NCBI GenBank assembly: GCA_002363155.1
Contig: DEWH01000022.1
Span: forward strand, 1-57,766
Origin: Ruminococcaceae bacterium UBA3215
GTDB lineage: Bacteria > Bacillota > Clostridia > Oscillospirales > Ruminococcaceae
Length of the DNA stretch: 57,766 nucleotides
Reading direction: 5' to 3'
Every line of letters starts with the position of its first letter. Position 1 is the first letter of the stretch. The notes below the pieces were generated by a model. That model was given only the letters and a program-made list of their open reading frames with translations, searched no databases and had not been told where the DNA came from. Below, piece after piece: positions 23,776 to 33,082 of the stretch. The translations under genes were made by a program, and so were the position numbers.

Positions 23776-26553
23776 TTATTTGCGACGTTCTATCGTTTTC
23801 GCTTCGGCAATATAGCGAGATTTTAGCTTGCGGTCATTATCGTCATAGGGCTCAGCGCTTAAATCGAACACATATATATCATAACGTACCGTGTCATCGA
23901 GCATTGTGTATTCGGGGATTCTCGCTTCTGAATCACCGGGACCCATTTCATGTGACCAGCGCCAGAAATCAAGCGCGATCATAAGCTTCGGCAGTCCCTC
24001 CTTGTAGCAGTAGAAATGCGGATCCTGATACTCGTCCGAGACTATACTGAATGTGTATCCTTCAAGATTATCCCCGTCATTATTATGCAGCCACTCCAAT
24101 ATGTCACCATACTCGTTTGCGTATTTACCGCAATTCCCGACATTTTTCCGGAGCAGTTCCCATTCGTCCGCGTTTGTGTTGAAAAGCTCGGTATAGCGTT
24201 TCGCGTCGTCGGGAAATGAAGAGCCGCTGATCGGAGGACCGGAGGGATCATTTTTGGCAATATAGAAGCCCTCTCTTAAAACTAGCTCGTCTATATTCTC
24301 ATCGGACACACCGGACGGGATAAAAATTCCGCTCAGCCAGCCCCCTTCGTCACAGATAGCATATGGTGCGATGTATGTAACGCTTTCGGGAACCCTGTAA
24401 TAATACTCTGCTGCGTTCCCTATCGCGATTATGTAATTATTAAGTTCGGACGTAAAGTACGGGACATAGCACAGTTTCGTCATATACTTACTGAAAAGGC
24501 AGCCGTTATCGAGGGTGAAAAAGCTGTTGTTTTCATCAAGGTCTATTATTTCACAAGTGTGTCCACTTGCGGTCTTTCCGACATTCACGTCGCTGCAGTC
24601 CGGAGGAATGTAGAGCGTGCGCGTGTCAACATCATACACAGCGTCGGTAGATGTCGAGAGGATATTGGCGGAATAACCCGAATAGCCCGAGCCGCTGTAC
24701 GCGAAGTGCATTTCGATATCGGTCAGCACGACCTCCGCTTCCGCGCTCACGCCGTCGCCGAGCAGAGGGTCTATTATTTCCTCCGGATAGCTTCCGATCT
24801 TAAAATACACGGTCGGCTCGATGTCCTTGCCGTCATAGCTTGGGATATTTCTGTGCAGCACCGGAAGTCCCGCTTCTCTGAGTGAGCTCTGATAAGGAAT
24901 GAACATCAGAGAGCCGCCGATAACGGGATAAAACTCGTCGTCCTCGGTTTTGCCCCGGTGCAGTATGCCTTTCAGCTTTATACGTCCGTCGAAGCATGCC
25001 TTGAAGTTGCACGGCTCGTATTCGTCACCGTCCTTGTCATATACGGTTACAGCCTCGATCAGCGTAAGTCCGGCTGCCGTATCTCCGACATACAGCGGCG
25101 TTCGTCCGACTTCGGCAGGATCGCTCCCGCAGCCGATATATCCGGCAGTCCCGGCTATGTGATCGGTCAGGAAATATGTCACTCCCTCGCGCTGCGGCGG
25201 TTTTGGGTCACTGTTTCTGTTCTCGCGGAATACGGTCATATCGAGCACACCGAACGCCCATTCGTCGTCGGTATCTATATATCTTCCGTAAAGACGGCTT
25301 CCGACCTGTTTCATATAGATCCGTGAAATGTCAAATTCATAATATCCGTTCTTTTCAACCGGCAGATACTCCTCAGTATCAAAATCTATCGCAACAGCTT
25401 CAACGCCCATTATATCCGGCAGAAACCAACTTCCGCAGAAGAATGATCGTTCTGTTTTCAGATACATTGTTTCGTATTTATGCGGAAGATGCGTCAGGTC
25501 AAATGTTTTGGTCAAGTCGTCGGACTTTCGTGTTATTTCGACCGCGACAAGCCCGTCCTCATCATCGCAGATTTCGACAGCACTGTATTCGTCGCTTTCG
25601 GCTCGGTATGACCGCGGCGAATACTCGCCCGTGAGCCTGCCGGAGCATTCTCCTTTTATGTCATAATAGTAAAGCACGCCCGGCTCCTCCGGCTTGTCAT
25701 ATATCACACGTCCGTGGTCGAGCTCCATAACTGTCGGGCTGCTCTCCATATCGAACCAGCGGATATGCGGCTCGGGAACGGTGATCTCACCCGTATGTCG
25801 GTCATATATCGTAAGATATTGGGAGCCGTAAATTATATAGTCATCGTCGATATCGGCAATTGATGTCCGGTCCTTTGCGGGGAGAAAGGCGTATTCGCCG
25901 GTGGTAAGGTCGAGTTGGAACACCTTGTCGTAAGCACCCGAAAAAAGACAGTCGCCATATATCTTATCGGCATAGAAGCAGCTCATACGGATAATACCCG
26001 TTTCATCGACTATCTCTCCGTCCTTTACGAAAACATAGTTGTAGAAGTCGCCGCTTTCTTCGACATCATCAAAATACATATAGCTCAGCACCGCGAGCCA
26101 GTCCGCTTTTTCGTTGTTGATGTAATACGCGCATATTATTATCGGTACATCGGTCTTTATGCAGTGTGAGGCATTCAGTTCTTCCCATTTGCTCCTGTCC
26201 GAATAAATATGTATGTAGCGCTGGTATGTCGGGTCGCTCTCGAAGTCGTAGTCGATGTCATAGCCGTACTTATCCTCGATAGCCTTAACATCGAGCAACG
26301 GCTCGGCTGTTATCTCGAACACACCCTCTGCTTCCTTTGGGATAATGCCGTAGGTCTTCTCCGGCTCCGGCGCAGCTGTAGTTGTCGATGTGGTCGTCGT
26401 ACTCGCGGCAGTTGTTGTGGCTTCTGTTGTCGTCACTTCTTCCGTGACCGCTGTCGCGTCCGCGCTTGTCGTCACCGCCTTTTCCGTATTGCAGCCAGAA
26501 AGAAGCAGGACCGTGCAAAGTGTTAATACTTCAATTGATTTTTTATATCTCAT
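23776..26553 (-). CDS. Large lipoprotein, propeller-like, element B cargo
   Basis: 925 residues with a lipoprotein signal (LLLSGC, lipid Cys21) and a Thr/Ala/Ser-rich linker (about 25-62). About residues 80-450 resemble the second half of the upstream lipoprotein (shared YDRHTGEI, EITRKSDDLTKTFD and VAIDFDTEEY patterns) and look like a repeated beta-strand, propeller-type fold. The C-terminal about 470 residues are unrelated to the partner and not recognised; they include a PESVTYIAPYAI stretch like leucine-rich or cell-surface repeats. It is probably exported and lipid-anchored on the outer face of the membrane. It lies 12 bp after the partner gene, so it is co-transcribed. GGAAGAA precedes the start. 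The function is unknown. Confidence 0.75.
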   Translation of the reverse strand: MRYKKSIEVLTLCTVLLLSGCNTEKAVTTSADATAVTEEVTTTEATTTAASTTTTSTTTAAPEPEKTYGIIPKEAEGVFEITAEPLLDVKAIEDKYGYDIDYDFESDPTYQRYIHIYSDRSKWEELNASHCIKTDVPIIICAYYINNEKADWLAVLSYMYFDDVEESGDFYNYVFVKDGEIVDETGIIRMSCFYADKIYGDCLFSGAYDKVFQLDLTTGEYAFLPAKDRTSIADIDDDYIIYGSQYLTIYDRHTGEITVPEPHIRWFDMESSPTVMELDHGRVIYDKPEEPGVLYYYDIKGECSGRLTGEYSPRSYRAESDEYSAVEICDDEDGLVAVEITRKSDDLTKTFDLTHLPHKYETMYLKTERSFFCGSWFLPDIMGVEAVAIDFDTEEYLPVEKNGYYEFDISRIYMKQVGSRLYGRYIDTDDEWAFGVLDMTVFRENRNSDPKPPQREGVTYFLTDHIAGTAGYIGCGSDPAEVGRTPLYVGDTAAGLTLIEAVTVYDKDGDEYEPCNFKACFDGRIKLKGILHRGKTEDDEFYPVIGGSLMFIPYQSSLREAGLPVLHRNIPSYDGKDIEPTVYFKIGSYPEEIIDPLLGDGVSAEAEVVLTDIEMHFAYSGSGYSGYSANILSTSTDAVYDVDTRTLYIPPDCSDVNVGKTASGHTCEIIDLDENNSFFTLDNGCLFSKYMTKLCYVPYFTSELNNYIIAIGNAAEYYYRVPESVTYIAPYAICDEGGWLSGIFIPSGVSDENIDELVLREGFYIAKNDPSGPPISGSSFPDDAKRYTELFNTNADEWELLRKNVGNCGKYANEYGDILEWLHNNDGDNLEGYTFSIVSDEYQDPHFYCYKEGLPKLMIALDFWRWSHEMGPGDSEARIPEYTMLDDTVRYDIYVFDLSAEPYDDNDRKLKSRYIAEAKTIERRK

Positions 26554-26565
26554 ATTTCTTCCCCA

Positions 26566-28689
26566 TCACTTTGTCTCAAATCCTATTTCTCCGAACAAGG
26601 TCGAGCCGTTTTCTTCGCGCCAATAATACACCATATACCTGTCGCCGTATTGGCGCTGCCGCGAAATGTGATATATGCCGCTTTCATCTATGACGACGTT
26701 TGCGGTCTCCTCCGTTTCAAAGTTCACGGCGATGCGTCCGATTCCCTTGATGTATGTGATGAACCAATCGCCCCACCACAAGTGATACGGTTCAGTATCC
26801 CAGTGCTCCTCCATATCGGGGGCGATAAGTCCGGTAAAGTCGAACACCTTTTCAAGTCCGTCGGACTTGCGGGTAACAGTGATCTTCGAGAAATCGCCGC
26901 TTTTTCCGTTTTTCCGGTTGTAGTATGACTTCGCGGTGTAGAGACTGCTTTCATACACGCCGTTGTCCATTCCGGAGTATATTTCCGGCATCTCACCGCT
27001 TTCTCCTGTTTCAAGGTCGTAATACCAGCCGCCGTTCGGGTGACCGTGCGCGGTATATTCTATCCTGCTTCCGTTCAGCCTGATGTAAAACGTGTCAAGC
27101 GCACACCAGCTTATTTCCGGCTCGGGAGTAACGATTTCGCCGGTATGTCGGTTGTACGCCTGAACAGTGCCATTTCCGAAAATTATCCAGTCATCATTTA
27201 TCCCCGGTATAGAACACCAGCCCGGCGCTTTTATGTAATCATATTTCCCGGTGCGAATGTCTATATGCAGTATATCACCGCCACCCGCTGTTTCATAAAG
27301 GTCATTTCCGTCGATGTACATATTAAGTCCCGAACGATGCATCATCGGGGTCGCGCGAACCACCTTTCCGTCTTTTACGAACAGGAATATCTCGTATTCT
27401 TCAAGCTGTACAACTTCCATAAAACCTATGAGCTTGCAGATCACGAAATCACAATTATCCAAACCGACATATTTAAATTGGTAGTTCGGCTTGCTGAAAT
27501 AGTCCCGCTTTTTCCAGTCTTCGAGCGTTTCTCCGAAGTGTTTCTCCGCTTCCTCCGGCTCCCTGTATTTCTCTTTGATATACTTCTTCTGCATTTTCCA
27601 AGTTTCGTCGTTCTTATAGTCCGGTATCATATCGAAGCTGTAATCTGCCGCTATCGCTTCAATGTCAATGTCAAACATCGGTTCTATGGTAAGCGTTATC
27701 GTCTTTTCGGGAGCTTTAACCTTTATCCCGACATCGTCGGGCGGGATATAAGGTCTGAGCTGACGATAACGATAGTTTATATACCAGTAATCACCGGTAT
27801 AATACATATCGACTATAAAGTAAGCCTCGTCGGGTACTCCGGCTGAGGAAGATTTTAAAAACTCGCCGTATGCCTTGCGGTCAAAGAAACGTATCCCGAA
27901 CTGTACCTCATTCTCGCTTCTGCTTATAAGATAGCGCTTTTCATCCGGCAGTGTGAGACCGCTCGCATACTTCCATTCCATACCATATTCGTCGGTATGT
28001 GCTTCGTTCAGGTATCTTTTAAGAGCCTGTCCGAATTCCTCGCCGTACTTATTTTTGAGCCATAGCATACCGAATCTGCTTATCTCGCCCGACTGCGGCA
28101 TTTCGGCTTTTCCATCTATCGTGCGGTCGGTATAATAAGGCGTGTTATCATCAATAACAACAAACGCACCGTTTTCATCGTACTCGTAAGACTCGGAATA
28201 CAACACATCGGGTCTGCATTTCTCCACAAGATAGCAGCCCATCATTCCGCCGCCCACAATCGGCATAACATAGAACTCGTCTGTTTCCGTAATACCGTAG
28301 GGATAAACGCCCTGCAAAAAATCGAACTCACTCTCGCTGTATGTTAATGTAGTTTGGTAATGCTCACCCTTGCCGTTGAGTCCGGTCGATGTCCATGTTC
28401 CGTAAAACACGTTCTCGAATATCTCAAAAGCCTTGTTGTCAAAGGATAAAGAGGCTTCGTCAAAGTCCATATAGATCTTTCCGGTATTTTCGGGACTCTC
28501 TGCCGCAGTTGTTGTGCTTGCGGAAGCAGTCGTATTCTCCGCAAATGTAGTTTCCGCAGTTGTAGTTGTTGTCACTTCTTCCGTCGCTGCAGAAGTTTCC
28601 GCGGGCTTGTCCGCAGGTGTACCTGCATTACACCCCGATAACACCATAACTGCTGACATCACAGCAGCAACCAATTTTCTATTTCTCAT
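26566..28689 (-). CDS. Large lipoprotein, first of pair, element B cargo
   Basis: 707 residues from the ATG at 28689, chosen for GGAGG eight bases upstream and a clean lipoprotein signal (VMVLSGC, Cys20). A Thr-rich linker (about 25-65) precedes a unique N-terminal domain (about 70-305). A domain similar to that of the downstream lipoprotein follows (about 310-700; YNRHTGEIVTPEPEISW, TVTRKSDGLEKVFDF, AVNFETEETANV). The two probably arose by duplication and domain swapping. No catalytic motif is recognised. A promoter at 28835-28863 gives a leader of about 140 bases. Confidence 0.75.
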   Translation of the reverse strand: MRNRKLVAAVMSAVMVLSGCNAGTPADKPAETSAATEEVTTTTTAETTFAENTTASASTTTAAESPENTGKIYMDFDEASLSFDNKAFEIFENVFYGTWTSTGLNGKGEHYQTTLTYSESEFDFLQGVYPYGITETDEFYVMPIVGGGMMGCYLVEKCRPDVLYSESYEYDENGAFVVIDDNTPYYTDRTIDGKAEMPQSGEISRFGMLWLKNKYGEEFGQALKRYLNEAHTDEYGMEWKYASGLTLPDEKRYLISRSENEVQFGIRFFDRKAYGEFLKSSSAGVPDEAYFIVDMYYTGDYWYINYRYRQLRPYIPPDDVGIKVKAPEKTITLTIEPMFDIDIEAIAADYSFDMIPDYKNDETWKMQKKYIKEKYREPEEAEKHFGETLEDWKKRDYFSKPNYQFKYVGLDNCDFVICKLIGFMEVVQLEEYEIFLFVKDGKVVRATPMMHRSGLNMYIDGNDLYETAGGGDILHIDIRTGKYDYIKAPGWCSIPGINDDWIIFGNGTVQAYNRHTGEIVTPEPEISWCALDTFYIRLNGSRIEYTAHGHPNGGWYYDLETGESGEMPEIYSGMDNGVYESSLYTAKSYYNRKNGKSGDFSKITVTRKSDGLEKVFDFTGLIAPDMEEHWDTEPYHLWWGDWFITYIKGIGRIAVNFETEETANVVIDESGIYHISRQRQYGDRYMVYYWREENGSTLFGEIGFETK

Positions 28690-29734
28690 ACTCCCGACCT
28701 CCCGAAAACAGTCTCTACTATATAAAACGAATAAAAAGGCAAAATGTAACGCTTTTTTTGGAATTATTTTCATTTTCGTATGGTTGCACAAAGCTGTTTG
28801 TATATTATAACCACAGCACAGCCCGCCTGTATCTATTATATCATGGGTTTACATCATTTTCAATACTTCTTGGTAAAATGCCGCATTCTGGGGAAGGTCT
28901 CGGGAGGGCGCTCCCCCCTGAGCAGGTAGTACCGCGCAGTTTATGCAAAGCCCCCATAAGTCGGGATTTGTATAGCCAGCAGCGCTACCTTCCTATGGAT
29001 TTTATGTTTTTTTCCATTTTGCAAAACCTCATTTTATGGATAAAGTCCTTTTTTGTGGCGAGCTGCTTTTTGATTTTTCCGTTTCCGCCCATTTCCATAT
29101 GCGCAAGTTTACGCTATACTCAATAGCTAAAGTGTCCGGCTCCGCGCAACATTTTAGCATTGAGTCAGGGACACCCTTTTTGCTGATTATGATATAATCA
29201 GCAAATTTGAAAAAATACCGAAACGGTCATTCTTTAAAAAAGAACAAATATATATTTTTCTTAAAATAATCATTTTTATCATCGGAGCAAATCTGAACTT
29301 ATTCCATAATCATAAAAATATACAATCTGCTATTTTGAGAAAACGCTTGTTCAGGCATTTTTATAATTTCGGCAGATTTCAAAAAAGGCATTATTTTGAT
29401 TTTGATTGAACGAGCGTCAGAGAAGAAAAAAGAAAAATCTGCGGGAGAGCAATCCTTCGGATTTCAGGCTAAACGGTTATAGAGTAAAGAGAGCTAAAAA
29501 GCGCATAAGTTGAGATTTGCGTTTTCTAACCAAAATTTCTTCATTTATAAACTCTTTTTCTTTTCAACTCTAAATACAGTCAACATATTCAATTTCTCGC
29601 TTTCTTTAAAAGAATATAAAAAGACGCTCTTGTGATAATTGTTTATGAATTTCTATAAACAGAAACAGCGGGGCATATACTCCGCTGTCTGATCTTTGTT
29701 ATTATGGCGTTTTGTGCAGTATCGCTATAATCGT
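28690..29734. other. About 1 kb A+T-rich stretch without supported genes
   Basis: It contains the lipoprotein promoter, a 45-codon open stretch on the minus strand (about 28857-28996, product with GYTNPDLWGLC and FYQEVLKMM) that looks like the tail of a decayed gene, a perfect 11-bp inverted repeat TTGCTGATTAT / ATAATCAGCAA (29180-29204), and a hairpin ACAGCGG / CCGCTGT (29665-29688) that could end the TnpV transcript. No gene is supported. Confidence 0.5.
28835..28863 (-). promoter_or_regulatory. Promoter of lipoprotein pair
   Basis: Minus strand TTGAAA (28863-28858), 17 bases, TATAAT (28840-28835). Confidence 0.7.
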
Positions 29735-30169
29735 TCAATCCCGATACTGCTGAACCACGTCCGTCAGAATTGCTCTGTCCTCCAACAGTCCCAACGTGTT
29801 CTCCCATATCCGTATCTCGTTGAACGTTGTCGGACGGGGATTTTTCTCCGAGTACTGTCTCCGAAGCACCTCCCGATACTCCCAGGCTTCATTGTCAACC
29901 TGCCGCGGTATCATCTCCCATTTCAGCCTACCTTCGAGCGACGGTATCACCTGCGGGTAGTTCTCAGTCATATACTCCTGCCACTTCCTGCCCCAGTGAC
30001 CTATCGGCTCGCTCATCAGCTTCTGTTCTTCTTCCGTCAGACCAAGCTCCAACTGCTCCAGGTACACGAACGTCGTCGGTTCTAACTTGTATGATCTGCC
30101 GTTCTCCATTATGGTTTCGGGGTAGAACTTCTTGTCCTTCTCACACCATATCTGCTTAACATTGCTCAT
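29735..30169 (-). CDS. TnpV-like transposon-associated protein
   Basis: A 144-residue protein whose central and C-terminal parts (EPIGHWGRKWQEYM, YPQVIPSLEGRLKWEM, IRIWENTLGLLEDRAI) follow the TnpV family pattern seen on clostridial transposons. TnpV proteins have no proven role. No transposase is adjacent. The start has GAGGACGAT upstream (weak). It is probably a passenger of element B. Confidence 0.6.
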   Translation of the reverse strand: MSNVKQIWCEKDKKFYPETIMENGRSYKLEPTTFVYLEQLELGLTEEEQKLMSEPIGHWGRKWQEYMTENYPQVIPSLEGRLKWEMIPRQVDNEAWEYREVLRRQYSEKNPRPTTFNEIRIWENTLGLLEDRAILTDVVQQYRD

Positions 30170-30420
30170 ATCATCGTCCTCCTATTCAGACTGGTCAGAT
30201 TTTCTGCTTTTCCTTACAATTGTATTTTAACACATTAAATCGTGATTTTCAAGTGCAAATCTCATTTTTCTTGCCGCGACCACTGATTTTCGTACAATTT
30301 AACGATTTACCACTTGAATGTATGTGCAAACTGGCAGGAACTACAACTCCGGACAATATGCATTTTTTCTTTCAGCCAGCCACTAAATTAATTGCAGAAT
30401 TGAAAGAAAAAAGTATAATG

Positions 30421-30615
30421 AAATTCTGTGAACAAAAGCGTCCAGGGCGTACAAACCTTGTCATTATACGCTTTTACGGGATTTTTCAGCTCGTCCGAAG
30501 CGCGTCCGGTTATCTGACGATCTGTTTTCAGTACGTCCCTGTACGCTTCCCGGACGAGTTGTGAAACCTCACAAATCCTTATTGTCAAAGGCTTCGGACG
30601 GGATGGACGCGATTT
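30421..30615. other. Candidate replication origin of element B
   Basis: A cluster of inverted and direct repeats directly 3' of the helicase gene: CTCGTCCG (30490s) against CGGACGAG (30550s), several CGTCC/GGACG units, AAAAGCGT/ACGCTTTT, and GTACGTCCCTGTAC. Such clusters next to P4-type helicases often serve as origins. The rest of 30170-30420 shows nothing. Confidence 0.4.
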
Positions 30616-32010
30616 TTATTGATTTTTGATACACATACCCTCAAATCCACGCACCTCTTTATTACCTGCTTTTATGTGTGTTGTGTACTTGATATTGTAT
30701 TTGTTGGTGTTGTTGCATACCCACCGTACAAATGTTTCTCTTTTCAACGCTGTCAAAGCGTTTTCTTCGCACCATTCTGTGTACACGAGATACAGATTAC
30801 TGTTCGATATTGCATACCCGCTTCTGAACTGCACAGCTTCATTCATAAAATCAATTACATTGCAGTTCTCCGCGACAGCTCCCTCATTGTTCGCCTTTGT
30901 CTTTTCGGATATGGTGAATTTATAATTGTTTTCTATGAGCCGCCGAAGCCCGTCAAGCGCCCAGCAAAATATTTGCAGGAGTTCCTTTCTGAACATTTCC
31001 GATAGGTTAGGATCATCAATGCGGTTGCGCGGTTTGGGTTTCACGGAAAGGATTATCAAACGCCTTGCAAAACCGTCAGACTTGTCATAAAGTGCTTTAG
31101 GTGAGCCGTTTCCGACGCATACAAGACGGCAGTATAAATGAGCCTGCTGTGACTGCTTTCCTTTTGCTTCAACATCTATCGGTATTTCGGCGGTTATGAT
31201 GTTCTTTATATAGCCTGTTGATTTTAACGCCTCTAACTGCATATCATCATCGTACAGGACGAGCTTGTTCATCAGGTTATAACGCTCAAACTTGTCATTT
31301 TCTATGCGCTGAAAGCTGTCAGAATGGACAGAGGAGCCGAACAGGTCTTTTATCATAACACCTATACGGCTCTTGCCCTCGCCGCCGTTTCCGATGATGA
31401 ACAATGCCGCTTGTCCCTTTGTTGACGGTATCATACAGTAGCCGAGATACTCTTGCAGGGTCATTATATCGTCAAGCTCCAGCAACCCACATAGAAAATC
31501 CATAAAGTGTCCGGGATAATAACAATGTTTCCATATATCGGGATCATATTCCACACACAGCCTGTTCACGCAGAAACGTTTTTCGGGAATAAATGTGGGC
31601 GGCTCGCCGATCTTTCCGTCAACTTTAATTACACCGTTCAGGACGTGTATCTCATCATCACGGGGCTTTATCGGCGCGCTGTGGCAGAATAGCGCCAGCG
31701 CGTCGAAAAGTGAATTTGTTTTCTTTGCAATCCCGCTTGTAACTCCGTTGGCTTCAAGAAGCCTTGCGATCTCCGAACGTATCTTTGTATGGTTTTCCAT
31801 ACCGTCGATAGAGTAAAATTGTCCGTCGATATACCGCAGCTCGCTGCGTTCGCAAAAGTTCTTGCAGAAAAGCGGCTCGTCTATCTTCTTTTCGTCGGAT
31901 AACCACTTGACTTTCTTGTCGTCATTTGTTATAATGGATTTGTCGGTTGAGGACTGCTCCGAGCTTGTTGCCGCAAGCTCATTGGGAGCGGTCTTTTCTT
32001 TTTCAGTCAT
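30616..32010 (-). CDS. P4-family phage/plasmid SF3 helicase (DUF5906-type)
   Basis: 464 residues. The central SF3/D5-like ATPase has Walker A GNGGEGKSRIG (about 208), Walker B VLYDDDM, and sensor text RLVCVGNG. The C-terminus (FVRWVCNNTNKY) is winged-helix-like. No AEP primase domain is present upstream, so it is the helicase half only. It probably unwinds the element origin for autonomous replication after excision. Its start overlaps the excisionase-like gene by eight bases, so both are expressed from the promoter at 32306-32334. Confidence 0.85.
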   Translation of the reverse strand: MTEKEKTAPNELAATSSEQSSTDKSIITNDDKKVKWLSDEKKIDEPLFCKNFCERSELRYIDGQFYSIDGMENHTKIRSEIARLLEANGVTSGIAKKTNSLFDALALFCHSAPIKPRDDEIHVLNGVIKVDGKIGEPPTFIPEKRFCVNRLCVEYDPDIWKHCYYPGHFMDFLCGLLELDDIMTLQEYLGYCMIPSTKGQAALFIIGNGGEGKSRIGVMIKDLFGSSVHSDSFQRIENDKFERYNLMNKLVLYDDDMQLEALKSTGYIKNIITAEIPIDVEAKGKQSQQAHLYCRLVCVGNGSPKALYDKSDGFARRLIILSVKPKPRNRIDDPNLSEMFRKELLQIFCWALDGLRRLIENNYKFTISEKTKANNEGAVAENCNVIDFMNEAVQFRSGYAISNSNLYLVYTEWCEENALTALKRETFVRWVCNNTNKYNIKYTTHIKAGNKEVRGFEGMCIKNQ

Positions 32011-32212
32011 TGCCGCCCTCCTTCAGCAATCCGGAGCAGTCAAAGCCATAATACTTTTTAGCAAGGTAGGCACGGGGCAGTTTTCCTGCTACTGTGATGA
32101 AACCCTGCTCTTTAAGCTCCTGATTACACTTGCGGATAATGTCATAAGCCTTCCCGCGGCTGATACCGAGCATTTCCCGCAGCTCGTCTGCTGTAATGAA
32201 TTGTTTTGACAT
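32003..32212 (-). CDS. Excisionase-like small HTH protein (element B)
   Basis: A 69-residue counterpart of the element A protein: ITADELREMLGIS, KAYDIIRKCNQELKEQGFITVAGK. It is a helix-turn-helix protein likely to act as excisionase or as activator of the helicase operon. GGAGGAAC precedes the start. It is the first gene of the leftward operon. Confidence 0.75.
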   Translation of the reverse strand: MSKQFITADELREMLGISRGKAYDIIRKCNQELKEQGFITVAGKLPRAYLAKKYYGFDCSGLLKEGGND

Positions 32213-32251
32213 AAAATGTTCCTCCTATAATAATAGCATATTATAATATCA

Positions 32252-32297
32252 GCACTTATAATACGCAACGATTTATAATAATATGTATTTTAAGTGC
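32252..32297. promoter_or_regulatory. Operator candidates of element B
   Basis: GCACTTATAATACGC (32252-32266, +), its near copy GCACTTAAAATACAT on the minus strand (32297-32283), and GCACTTGAAATTCGT overlapping the repressor -35 (32377-32391). They are likely bound by the element B repressor. Confidence 0.6.
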
Positions 32298-32305
32298 ATA
32301 TAAAG

Positions 32306-32334
32306 ATTATAACACATCTAATGCAAATTGTCAA
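32306..32334 (-). promoter_or_regulatory. Leftward consensus promoter, element B
   Basis: Minus strand TTGACA (32334-32329), 17 bases, TATAAT (32311-32306). Confidence 0.85.
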
Positions 32335-32380
32335 TACTATTTCTAAAACAAAAATATTTTTCTAAAATATAAAAATGCAC

Positions 32381-32409
32381 TTGAAATTCGTATTTCTTTG
32401 TGGTATAAT
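32381..32409 (+). promoter_or_regulatory. Rightward promoter, repressor-integrase
   Basis: TTGAAA (32381-32386), 17 bases, TATAAT (32404-32409) with extended -10 TGG. An operator-like motif overlaps the -35. Confidence 0.8.
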
Positions 32410-32428
32410 ATGTACGAGGTGAAACAAA

Positions 32429-33022
32429 ATGGACAATAAGGCAATTGGTCAGCGCATAAAAGCTCTCCGCAAGGAACAGCACCTAAACCAAAGCGAGTTT
32501 GCAGAAAAGATCGGCAAATCCCTACGCACTGTGCAGAAGTATGAAAAGGGTGAGATCGAGGTATCAATATCCGTAGCAAGCGATATAGCGCGGGTACTAA
32601 ACTCCACGACCTCCTATATTTTCGGCTATGAAACAAGTGTCAGCGGTATTCAGAAGCTATCCGACATAATGGATTTTCTGTTCAAGCTGGAGAACATTGC
32701 CGGTGTGGACTTTAACATCAATGTTAAGAAGCCGCCGCAAGACAAGCAATGGGAGTGTTCCGTTTCTTTCAGCGGAAACAGTGATGCAGACTATAATGCA
32801 GATCTATGTTTATTCCTTGAACGGTGGGCAGAGGAACGTGAAAAGTTCAGCACTTACTTTTCTTCCCTTGAAGCGTACAAGGCGTGGAAAGAAGAAACGC
32901 TTGCCTATTACGCTGAAAGTTACCTGCAATCACAAGAACCGCAGGAGCTTGACTTTGAAACGCGAATGAACAAGCGCAAGGAGTATATGGAAAGTATCTT
33001 AAAAAAGAACAAACAGGGCTGA
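32429..33022 (+). CDS. XRE-family repressor (element B)
   Basis: 197 residues. The N-terminal helix-turn-helix (QRIKALRKEQHLNQSEFAEK, LRTVQKYEKGE) is followed by a longer C-terminal region unlike that of the element A repressor. It sits between divergent promoters with repeated operator motifs and is followed by the integrase gene on the same strand. GAGGTG precedes the ATG. Confidence 0.88.
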   Translation: MDNKAIGQRIKALRKEQHLNQSEFAEKIGKSLRTVQKYEKGEIEVSISVASDIARVLNSTTSYIFGYETSVSGIQKLSDIMDFLFKLENIAGVDFNINVKKPPQDKQWECSVSFSGNSDADYNADLCLFLERWAEEREKFSTYFSSLEAYKAWKEETLAYYAESYLQSQEPQELDFETRMNKRKEYMESILKKNKQG

Positions 33023-33082
33023 AAAAGAAAAATGCCGCAAAAGCGGCATAACGTGAAAATCATTCAAGAAAGGAAGATGTAA

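Noticed and set aside
30220..30564. 114-codon + strand frame downstream of the TnpV-like gene
   Set aside because: No ribosome binding site, A+T-rich, and it overlaps the repeat cluster proposed as origin.
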